From NCBI RefSeq assembly GCF_000379825.1, contig NZ_KB903814.1, forward strand, positions 434,001-498,000: a stretch of DNA of 64,000 nucleotides, given 5' to 3'. The notes beneath the pieces are model-generated. The model ran no database searches. It was not told the origin of the DNA and saw only the letters and a program-made list of their open reading frames with translations. The position numbers and the translations under genes were made by a program. This DNA is from Longispora albida DSM 44784. Its GTDB lineage: Bacteria > Actinomycetota > Actinomycetes > Mycobacteriales > Micromonosporaceae. This document shows, piece by piece, positions 49,831-56,361 of the stretch. Each line of letters opens with the position of its first letter. Position 1 is the stretch's first letter.

Positions 49831-50450
49831 ACATCGATGACAGGGACAATGCCGGCCGGCGCACAACCGGCGGCGGAGACGTGGACGGCGTGGGCTCGGA
49901 CGGCATGGAGGCGGGAGCCACGGGCATGGGTGGCAGGGAAGCTGGCGGCACTGGCGCAGGTCGTACGGACGCAAACGCGGAGCCCGGGGTGGACGCCTAC
50001 GCCTACGACATGGCTGGCGTCATCGACCCGGTGGCCCGGCTGCGCGTCCTGGCCGCCGGGATTCCCGGTGCCCGGGTGCTGGAGCACCGGATCGAGGTGT
50101 CGTTCCCGCAGGTGTGGCGGGTGATGTCCGATCTGGAGGGCGACTTCGGGCGGTTCCAGCCGGACATGACCGGCGTGACGGTCCTCGGGCGGGACGGCGA
50201 CCGGGTGACGGCGCTGGCGCGCAGCCGGTGGGGGTTCCGGGCGCGGCTGGAGGGCGTGGTCCGGCCGGGCTGGTGCTGGTTGCAGAGCCGGTTCCTGATC
50301 ATCGGGATGGCCGCGGTGCCGGCGGGCGACGGCGCGACCCGGGTGGCGCTGACCGGCGGGGTCCGGGTGCCGGGGCGGGCGATGATCGTGCCGGTGGGAG
50401 CGCGGCGGGAGCTGCGGAGGGCGCTGACCAAGCTGGATCAGCTGGTGTGA
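49818..50450 (+). CDS. SRPBCC-superfamily-like protein with Gly-rich N-terminus
   Basis: The first ~65 of 210 residues are low-complexity and Gly/Asp-rich. The rest follows the SRPBCC/polyketide-cyclase pattern: EHRIEVSFPQVWRVMSDLEG, then FGRFQPDMTGVTVLGRDGDR, LEGVVRPGWCWLQSRFL and a C-terminal helix RRELRRALTKLDQLV. Such folds form a hydrophobic ligand pocket. ATG 49818 overlaps the sigma-factor gene by 13 bases; ATG 49827 is an alternative. In place of an anti-sigma factor it may sense a lipophilic signal, which is speculation. Its end overlaps the DUF4436 gene by 13 bases. Confidence 0.7.
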   Translation: MDIMNIDDRDNAGRRTTGGGDVDGVGSDGMEAGATGMGGREAGGTGAGRTDANAEPGVDAYAYDMAGVIDPVARLRVLAAGIPGARVLEHRIEVSFPQVWRVMSDLEGDFGRFQPDMTGVTVLGRDGDRVTALARSRWGFRARLEGVVRPGWCWLQSRFLIIGMAAVPAGDGATRVALTGGVRVPGRAMIVPVGARRELRRALTKLDQLV

Positions 50451-51319
50451 GGTGCGGCGGCCCGCTCCACCCGGATGCCGTAGGCGGCGACGGCGACCAC
50501 GCAGACGGAGATGACACCCTCGGCCCACAGGAAGGCGGTGTAGTCGAGGATCGAGCCGATCGGCGGTGAGCCGGGGGCGGCGTTCCGGAAGCCGACCAGG
50601 GCGAACAGGGTCGCCGCCATCCAGCCCAGCGCCGGCCAGACCAGGCCGCGCTTCTGGTCGACGATCACCCAGCTCGCGCCGAGGACAGCCAGGCTCGTCG
50701 CCCACATCGCCGCCATCATGAACCACGCGAAGATCAGTGTGGAACGTGACCGGCTGAACCGGATCTCCAGCGTCGCCGAGCTGTCCTCGTTCCCCCGGCG
50801 CTCGATCCTCGGCGTGAAGAACGGGTCGACGTCGGTGAGTTCCATGGACACCGGCACCTGCCGGCCCCCAGCCTCCGCCCAGAATCCGATCAGTGTCCTG
50901 TACCGGTCGAAGGGATAGTCCGAGATCCCGCCGGTGCTCTCCAGCCCGACCTTGATGTCCTGTATGGACACCCGATCCCCGGCCGGCAGCTTGATCTGGC
51001 CCTGGGCCAGCGAGGAGGTCTCCACGACGATGTCCGAGGACGAGATCAGCTCGTTGCCGTTCTCGCGGAGGTTGCCGAGCGGCAGGACCAGCACCCGCAG
51101 GTGCAGCTCACGGGCCGCCGGGTTGACCTGCTGCACGCTCGCCTCGATGTGGACGCCGTCGGTGATCCGGCCGGTGCCCGCGAAGTGGGTCTGCTGACGG
51201 GTGTCGCGCTCGGCGGAGTACAGGAGGAGACCGAGCAGCGCCACCAGGACGCACGCGGCGGCCACGGCCACGTGCCGGACAGCCCTCCCCCGCGGTTTCC
51301 TCCCTGCCACGGGAACCAT
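50438..51319 (-). CDS. DUF4436 membrane protein
   Basis: A protein of 293 residues with an N-terminal membrane helix (HVAVAAACVLVALLGLLLYS), an extracytoplasmic domain of ~150 residues with DRYRTLIGFWAEAGGRQVPV and PVSMELTDVDPFF, and three C-terminal helices (TLIFAWFMMAAMWATSLAVL; PALGWMAATLFALVGFRNAA; GVISVCVVAVAAYGIRV). The GF-x-A-P-x(G)-PPIGSxLDY segment is typical of DUF4436. Function unknown. Convergent with the SRPBCC-like gene. Confidence 0.82.
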   Translation of the reverse strand: MVPVAGRKPRGRAVRHVAVAAACVLVALLGLLLYSAERDTRQQTHFAGTGRITDGVHIEASVQQVNPAARELHLRVLVLPLGNLRENGNELISSSDIVVETSSLAQGQIKLPAGDRVSIQDIKVGLESTGGISDYPFDRYRTLIGFWAEAGGRQVPVSMELTDVDPFFTPRIERRGNEDSSATLEIRFSRSRSTLIFAWFMMAAMWATSLAVLGASWVIVDQKRGLVWPALGWMAATLFALVGFRNAAPGSPPIGSILDYTAFLWAEGVISVCVVAVAAYGIRVERAAAPHTS

Positions 51320-51451
51320 CTTCGCAGCTCAGGAGCAGGAAGGCGGCGATTGCCACGCTTCGCGCCCACACCACGTCACAGGATGCCGGGCTGGACCGGC
51401 CCAGCCAGCTCCCCGCAGGCCGGGCCGGGACGTTGGCTAGGATCGGCCACC

Positions 51452-52126
51452 GTGGACACTGCTGCGCCTGACCTGGCTGGCCTGAAGGCTGCCGTCGCCG
51501 AGTTCGCCGCGTACTCGCGGCCCGACCAGACCTGGGCCACGCTGCTCGCCGCGACCGCGCCGTCGATCGACCCCGGCCAGGCCGGGCACCGGACGGCGCT
51601 GCACGCCTGGCTCAACGCCTGGGGCTGCCGGATCAGGTACCCGCGCGAGGGCGAGCCGGACGTGTTCAGTGACGGCCTGGCCGCGTGGTGGGATGACTGG
51701 TCGGGCCGGCTGCCGTCCCCCGAGCTGGCCCTGGCTGACCTCGACGACGCCGCGATCAGCGGGATCGGCGAGTGTTTCGCCGCGCTGAGCGCGATGCCGG
51801 CCGCCCTCGCGAAACGTCCGCGCCCGCTCGGCCCGACGGCCGCCGCGAAGCTGTTCTTCGCGCTGCGCCCGCTGGCCGTCATGCCGTGGGACGAGGCGAT
51901 CGCGCTGCGGCTGCACGGCGCGCGCGACGGGGCGGCGTTCGCCGCGCACCAGGCTCTCGGCCGTGACTGGGCGCAGAAGGTCGCCGCCGAGGCCCAGGTG
52001 AGCACCGCCGGGCTGCCGGAGCTTCTCGGCCGCCCCGAGCGCCCGCTGACGAAGATCCTCGATGACTACTGCTACCTCGTCTTCACCCGGGACGCGGCCG
52101 GCCAAGAAGTGAGTCAGGATCTCTGA
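51452..52126 (+). CDS. Conserved hypothetical protein
   Basis: The 224-residue protein starts at GTG 51452 (MDTAAPDLAGLKAAVAEF). It is rich in Trp and Ala with segments WLNAWGCRIRYPREGEPDVF, LPSPELALADLDDAAISGIG and TAAAKLFFALRPLAVMPWDE, followed by ALRLHGARDGAAF. The pattern KLFFALRPxxxMPWDExI suggests a helix-hairpin-like DNA-glycosylase-related or structural fold, but I cannot name a family. Upstream codons to 51101 are antisense to DUF4436 and are not included. Its stop is overlapped by 13 bases by the RCC1-repeat gene. Confidence 0.6.
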   Translation: MDTAAPDLAGLKAAVAEFAAYSRPDQTWATLLAATAPSIDPGQAGHRTALHAWLNAWGCRIRYPREGEPDVFSDGLAAWWDDWSGRLPSPELALADLDDAAISGIGECFAALSAMPAALAKRPRPLGPTAAAKLFFALRPLAVMPWDEAIALRLHGARDGAAFAAHQALGRDWAQKVAAEAQVSTAGLPELLGRPERPLTKILDDYCYLVFTRDAAGQEVSQDL

Positions 52127-53850
52127 CAGCTGATCACGAGCGCGCTCTCGACGTCACACTCCACGCTCGCGGTGTCGTTGCCCGGTTCCGGGTCGGCCGG
52201 GCTGCTCGCGGCTCGGGCCGCCGTCACCGTCACCGGTAGCCCGACCGTCGCGAGGCCGTAGGTCACCACGATCTGCCTGCGATGAGACTGCCCTTCGCCA
52301 AGAGCCGGCACCGGGCAGGCAACGGCATTCAAGCCCGGCATGTCCGCACAGGAAGGTGCCGAGATCTGCGCGCTGACCGGCACGTGCAGGGTCACCGTCC
52401 CGCTCGCCACTCCCGCTGGCCCGTGGTTCACCACCTCGATGGTGTACCGCACGGCGGGGTTCAGCAGCTCGGCCTCAGCGCTCAGCCCCACCCCCAGGTC
52501 GGCCTCCTCCGGCGGGGCCGAGGCGAGCGTCCACGTCTCCCCCGCCGCGAACACCGGGTACCCGGTCAGGAACCGGCCGCACGGCGCCGTCCCGCCAGCC
52601 GCGCACACGGGCGTCGGCACGTACCGGCTTCCGGCGCCGGTACCGTCGCCGAGCTGGCCGGTGTGGTTCGACCCCCACGCGTGGAGTACGCCGCCGGACA
52701 GGGCGAGGCTGTGCCCGCCGTTGCTGTCGATCTTCGTCGCGTGCAGGTACGTGGCGCACGGCGCCGTCGCCCCGGCCGCGCACACCCGCCCGGGGAAGGC
52801 CAGCTCATGCGTGTCGCCGTACCCGAGCTGGCCGACGGCGTTGTTGCCCCAGCTGTGCACGACGCCGCCCGCGATGGCCAGGACGTGGGTACCGCTGGAC
52901 GACACCGCTGTCACGTCGGACAGGAACCGCGTGCACGGTGAGGCCGAGTCCGGGGCGCAGACCCTGACCGGGGTCAGGGCGGTCGGCAGGTGCATGTTGC
53001 CGAGCTGGCCGAGCGTGTTGCTGCCCCACGCGAGCAGTTCCCTGCCGCTCGTGATCGCGTAGCTGTTGTTGACACCGCCCGCCGACACAGCAGTGATGCC
53101 GCTGAGGAACGACGTGCAGGGCGCCGCCGTACCAGGCGCGCACACCTTGACCGGGGTCGCCCTGGGCGTTTCCGTGCCGTCTCCCAGCTGCCCGTAGCCG
53201 TTGTTGCCCCAGGCGTAGACCACGCCACCGGCCACTGCCAGCATGTGCTGGCGATCTGTGTCCACTGTGGCCACTCCGGCTAGGAACGTCGTGCACGGCA
53301 CGGCAGCACCGGCCGCGCAGACCCTGCCCGGCAGCGCCCGCATGGTGTTCGTGCCGTCCCCGAGCTGACCAGCCCCGTTGTCACCCCACGTCACCACCGA
53401 CCCGTCCGCCAGCACGGCCGCGCTTTCCGCCGCTCCTGCCGACACGGCCCGCACTCCGCTGAGGAAGGATGTGCAGGGCACGACGGCCCCGGCCGCGCAG
53501 ACCCGCACCGGAGTGCGCCGGTCCACCGTCGTACCGTCGCCGAGCTGCCCCCGGTCGTTGCGGCCCCACGCGAGGACTGTCCCGTCCGGCATCAGCGCGA
53601 GGCTGTGGGCCGCTCCGCCCGACAGGGCCGTAGCCGCGCCGAGCCCGGCCGGGCATCCGGAGGCGGCGCACACCGCGCCTGGCACGTCCCGGCCGGCCGT
53701 CCCGCCGTCGCCCAAGGTCCCGTGGATATTGCTTCCCCAGCTCAACGTGCTCCCGGCCTCGGCCCCAGCCCCGGCCGGAGCCACTCCCGGCACAGCGGTG
53801 ACCACCACGCACACTGCAGCGACGAAGAATCTGCGGATCATGAGCAACAT
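52114..53850 (-). CDS. Secreted RCC1-repeat protein with C-terminal DUF11-like domain
   Basis: The exported protein (578 residues from ATG 53850; ATG 53841 also possible) has a signal peptide MLLMIRRFFVAAVCVVVTAV with cleavage near PAGAGAEA. Residues ~30-430 are seven RCC1 blades, each with a WG-x-N-x-x-GQLGDG segment (WGRNDRGQLGDGT, WGNNGYGQLGDGT and so on). Nearly every blade also contains a paired-Cys insert of the form CAAGxxxPC. The C-terminal part (VRYTIEVVNHGPAGVASGTV) is DUF11-like. Such propellers bind partners outside the cell; none is evident. Divergent from the trpD leader. Confidence 0.85.
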   Translation of the reverse strand: MLLMIRRFFVAAVCVVVTAVPGVAPAGAGAEAGSTLSWGSNIHGTLGDGGTAGRDVPGAVCAASGCPAGLGAATALSGGAAHSLALMPDGTVLAWGRNDRGQLGDGTTVDRRTPVRVCAAGAVVPCTSFLSGVRAVSAGAAESAAVLADGSVVTWGDNGAGQLGDGTNTMRALPGRVCAAGAAVPCTTFLAGVATVDTDRQHMLAVAGGVVYAWGNNGYGQLGDGTETPRATPVKVCAPGTAAPCTSFLSGITAVSAGGVNNSYAITSGRELLAWGSNTLGQLGNMHLPTALTPVRVCAPDSASPCTRFLSDVTAVSSSGTHVLAIAGGVVHSWGNNAVGQLGYGDTHELAFPGRVCAAGATAPCATYLHATKIDSNGGHSLALSGGVLHAWGSNHTGQLGDGTGAGSRYVPTPVCAAGGTAPCGRFLTGYPVFAAGETWTLASAPPEEADLGVGLSAEAELLNPAVRYTIEVVNHGPAGVASGTVTLHVPVSAQISAPSCADMPGLNAVACPVPALGEGQSHRRQIVVTYGLATVGLPVTVTAARAASSPADPEPGNDTASVECDVESALVISCQRS

Positions 53851-53873
53851 GGCGAAATCGTACAAATTCCATC

Positions 53874-53904
53874 TTGTACTGACCCCGCGACACTGCGCTA
53901 GAGT
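53874..53904 (+). promoter_or_regulatory. Promoter candidate for the trp leader transcript
   Basis: TTGTAC (53874-53879) and TAGAGT (53899-53904) are a possible -35/-10 pair with a 19-base spacer. The -10 box lies six bases before the leader ATG, so the transcript may begin at or next to that codon (leaderless). Confidence 0.45.
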
Positions 53905-53910
53905 GACGGT

Positions 53911-53946
53911 ATGTTCGTGTCGCAGTGGTGGTGGCCCGCCGGGTAG
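53911..53946 (+). CDS. trpL: Tryptophan leader peptide MFVSQWWWPAG
   Basis: A 12-codon open frame (ATG TTC GTG TCG CAG TGG TGG TGG CCC GCC GGG TAG) encodes 11 residues with three consecutive Trp. It stands 119 bases ahead of trpD on the same strand and just before mutually exclusive hairpins. Leader peptides of this design sense Trp-tRNA supply: ribosomes stall at the Trp codons when charged tRNA is scarce. No Shine-Dalgarno is obvious, in line with a leaderless start. Length and Trp run match known actinomycete trp leaders, although this one precedes trpD alone. Confidence 0.85.
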   Translation: MFVSQWWWPAG

Positions 53947-54003
53947 GCGGTCCCCCTGTGACGTGATTCCTCGTCCGTCCGGCCGCCTCAGGTGAGGCGG
54001 CCG
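53936..54003 (+). promoter_or_regulatory. Transcription attenuator of trpD
   Basis: Four pairing segments are visible: 1 = CCGCC (53936-53940), 2 = AGGCGG (53945-53950), 3 = CCGCCT (53983-53988), 4 = AGGCGG (53995-54000). 1:2 and 3:4 form in one state; 2:3 in the other, extendable by the CC at 53952-53953 with GG at 53981-53982. The ribosome stalled on the Trp codons (53926-53934) would cover segment 1 and free segment 2 to break the terminator. Confidence 0.8.
53980..54003 (+). terminator. Attenuator terminator hairpin
   Basis: CGGCCGCCTC (53980-53989), loop AGGT, GAGGCGGCCG (53994-54003): a perfect ten-base-pair stem. It lies 34 bases after the leader stop codon and 62 before trpD. No U-tract follows, as usual in high-GC genomes. 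Confidence 0.8.
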
Positions 54004-54065
54004 TCGCGCGTTCAGCGGGACGGGGACACGGGCCTCACCAGGCAACTGAGTTCCTGGAGTAGCCG

Positions 54066-55091
54066 ATGACCAGCCCACGTATCCTGACCGCCATCCTGTC
54101 CGGCCAGTCCCTGACCTTCGAGCAGGCGGCCGAGGCGATGGACGAGATCTGCCGTGGCGACACGGGTCCAGCGGCCCTGGCCGCGTTCCTCACCGCGCTG
54201 CGAGCCAAGGGCGTCACGGCCGCCGAGCTGGGCGGCTTCGCCCAGGCCATCGCCGCGCACGCGATCCCCGTGGACGTACCCGGCCCGATCGTCGACCTGG
54301 CCGGCACCGGCGGCGACACGGCCAGGACCGTCAACATCTCCACGATGGCGGCCATCGTGGTGGCCGGAGCCGGGGCGCGGGTCGTCAAGCACGGCAGCCG
54401 GGCCGCTTCGGCGGCGGCCGGGAGCGCCGACGTGCTCGAAGCGCTCGGCGGGCGCCTCGACCTGAGCCCGGAACAGGTCGCGGTGGTGGCTCAGGAAGCC
54501 GGGCTCACGTTCTGTTTCGCCGCCCGGTTCCATCCGGCGATGCGGCACGCGGCACCCGTGAGGCGGGAGCTCGGGATCCCGACCGTGTTCAACCTGCTCG
54601 GCCCGCTGTCCAATCCGGCGCGCCCCGGCTATCAGGCCCTCGGCACGTCGGACCTCGCGATGGCTCCCGTGCTCGCCGCGACCCTGGCGGCCCGGGGCAC
54701 CTCGGCACTGGTCGTGCGCGGCGACGACGGGCTCGACGAGCTGACCGTCACCACCACGTCACGAGTCTGGGAGGTACGGGACGGGCTGGTCACCGAGCAC
54801 CGGCTCGACCCCGGCGACCTCGGCATCGCCCGGTGCGCGCCGTCGGCGTTGCGGGGCGGGGATGCCGCCTTCAACGCTGACGTCGCGCGGCGGGTGCTCG
54901 GGGGCGAGGCTGGCCCGGTACGAGATGCGGTTGTCCTGAACGCGGCAGCGGCACTCGCCGCACTGGACAGCGGTGCCGGCCCGCTGATCGGCCGGCTGCG
55001 GTCAGCGGCGGACCGGTGCGCGCAGGCCATCGACTCGGGCGCGGCCCAGGCGGCACTGGACCGGTGGGTGAAGGTCAGCGCGGCGCAGTAG
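54066..55091 (+). CDS. trpD: Anthranilate phosphoribosyltransferase
   Basis: TrpD (341 residues) joins anthranilate to PRPP, the second step of tryptophan synthesis from chorismate. PRPP- and metal-binding motifs are present: VDLAGTGGDTARTVNISTMA, VKHGSRAASAAAGSADVLEA, and the later Asp-Glu pair in VRGDDGLDELTVTT. FCFAARFHPAMRHAAPVRRE covers the anthranilate site. A good ribosome site (CTGGAG) precedes ATG 54066. It stands alone, apart from trpBA, and is controlled by its own attenuator. Confidence 0.96.
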   Translation: MTSPRILTAILSGQSLTFEQAAEAMDEICRGDTGPAALAAFLTALRAKGVTAAELGGFAQAIAAHAIPVDVPGPIVDLAGTGGDTARTVNISTMAAIVVAGAGARVVKHGSRAASAAAGSADVLEALGGRLDLSPEQVAVVAQEAGLTFCFAARFHPAMRHAAPVRRELGIPTVFNLLGPLSNPARPGYQALGTSDLAMAPVLAATLAARGTSALVVRGDDGLDELTVTTTSRVWEVRDGLVTEHRLDPGDLGIARCAPSALRGGDAAFNADVARRVLGGEAGPVRDAVVLNAAAALAALDSGAGPLIGRLRSAADRCAQAIDSGAAQAALDRWVKVSAAQ

Positions 55092-55108
55092 CTCGGGCGG
55101 GGCCGGGG

Positions 55109-55336
55109 CTAGAGACCGCCTGGGCCGCCGCCGTTCAGGTTGGAGGCGTTGTACGCCGAGGCCTGCTCGAAGGCAGCACCGGCCTCGCTGGCCCCGGCCG
55201 GCACGACCGGCTGGCCGGCCTGGCGGAAGTCCTCGTACATCGGGGCCGGCCGGTTCCGCTCGCGGTAGAACAGCCAGGTGAGCGGGACACCGAAGAGCAG
55301 GACAGCGGCGATAGCCCAGGCGGAGAGTGCCCCCAT
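55109..55336 (-). CDS. Small single-span membrane protein
   Basis: A 75-residue protein with one N-terminal membrane helix (SAWAIAAVLLFGVPLTWLFY) and a hydrophilic tail rich in Ala, Asn and Gly. No family was recognised. GGAAGGG precedes ATG 55336, which supports real translation. It converges on trpD with 17 bases between the stops. Confidence 0.55.
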   Translation of the reverse strand: MGALSAWAIAAVLLFGVPLTWLFYRERNRPAPMYEDFRQAGQPVVPAGASEAGAAFEQASAYNASNLNGGGPGGL

Positions 55337-55451
55337 GACGACCCTTCCCGAACGCTGCAGATCGAAACCTCGTGGCCCACTTTTGTAGCACCTGGCGACG
55401 CGGAAATCTGCCCCGTCAGGTCACAGGCTGGCCACCGCCCGGGCAGCACGA

Positions 55452-55482
55452 AGCCCCGGTGACCTCGCGGGTCACCGGGGCT
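55452..55482 (-). terminator. Hairpin terminator after the MscS-like gene
   Basis: AGCCCCGGTGACC (55452-55464) pairs with GGTCACCGGGGCT (55470-55482), 13 bases around a five-base loop, 20 bases downstream of the stop of the minus-strand gene at 55503. Confidence 0.75.
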
Positions 55483-55502
55483 GATGCGTGTGCCGCCAGC
55501 GG

Positions 55503-56267
55503 CTAGCGGGCCATCGGCGGCGTCTCGTGCCGGACGGTCGCGGCGGCCTCGGCGGCAGCGGTGGCGTCGCGGCGGCCGGCCTGGTGGGCCTGCAGCTGCT
55601 CGCTCATCATCTGCGACTCCGTCTCGGCGCGGCCCAGCCACCGCTCCCAGCGGCCCTGCATCGGGCGGATCATGCCGCCGCCCATGCCGACCACCAGGAT
55701 GCCGCCGACCGTGGCGAGCACGGCGATCAGGACCGGGGTGGTGACCGTGGTGGCGATGCCGACCTGGTTCAGGGCGGCGATCACGCCGACGGCGAGGATG
55801 AAGACGCTGGCCAGGTTGCCCAGCAGCTTGCCGTAGGACATGCCGGACAGCGCGTTCGTCACCATGTCCTTGACGGCGGAGGCGATGGCTGCGGCGACCA
55901 CGACGATCACGATGGCCACGGCGGCACGCGGCAGCCAGGCGACGATCCCCTCGATCAGGCCGGACACCGGGTTCGGGCCCCAGACGCCGAAGGCGAGCTG
56001 GAGGGTGAACAGCAGCACGGCGTAGTAGACCAGCATGGACAGCATGTCGGACGCGGTGTACTTGCTGCGTGACAGCGCCTGGCGGAGCGCGCCGCGCTCG
56101 GCCACCCGGTCGAAGCCGACCCGCTGGAGCAGCTTGCTCACCACGTTGCGCAGCACCCGGGCCACGATCCAGCCGATCAGCAGGATCACCAGGAATCCTA
56201 CGAGCTTCGGCACGAACAGCAGCACCGATCGCCACATGTCCGTCAACGCGGCATTGATATCCATCAC
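55503..56267 (-). CDS. MscS-like/CmpX small-conductance channel family protein
   Basis: The 254-residue protein has four to five membrane segments: LLFVPKLVGFLVILLIGWIV, YYAVLLFTLQLAFGV, AAVAIVIVVVAAAIASAVKD, LGNLASVFILAVGVIAALNQ and PVLIAVLATVGGILVVGMGG. The pattern of conserved KLVGFLVILLIGWIVA near the N-terminus and the AALNQVGIATT segment matches the TM-helix repeat of CmpX/MscS relatives. The soluble beta-domain of true MscS is replaced by a short charged tail. It may gate ions in response to membrane stress. Terminated by its own hairpin. Confidence 0.72.
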   Translation of the reverse strand: MMDINAALTDMWRSVLLFVPKLVGFLVILLIGWIVARVLRNVVSKLLQRVGFDRVAERGALRQALSRSKYTASDMLSMLVYYAVLLFTLQLAFGVWGPNPVSGLIEGIVAWLPRAAVAIVIVVVAAAIASAVKDMVTNALSGMSYGKLLGNLASVFILAVGVIAALNQVGIATTVTTPVLIAVLATVGGILVVGMGGGMIRPMQGRWERWLGRAETESQMMSEQLQAHQAGRRDATAAAEAAATVRHETPPMAR

Positions 56268-56361
56268 GCCTCCTCATGGGCGGGGTTATCTGCTCGATAC
56301 CCGGCCATGCTGCATGTCATCCTTTTGCTTTCGGCCCCATTAGACCACCTATGTGGCTTTT

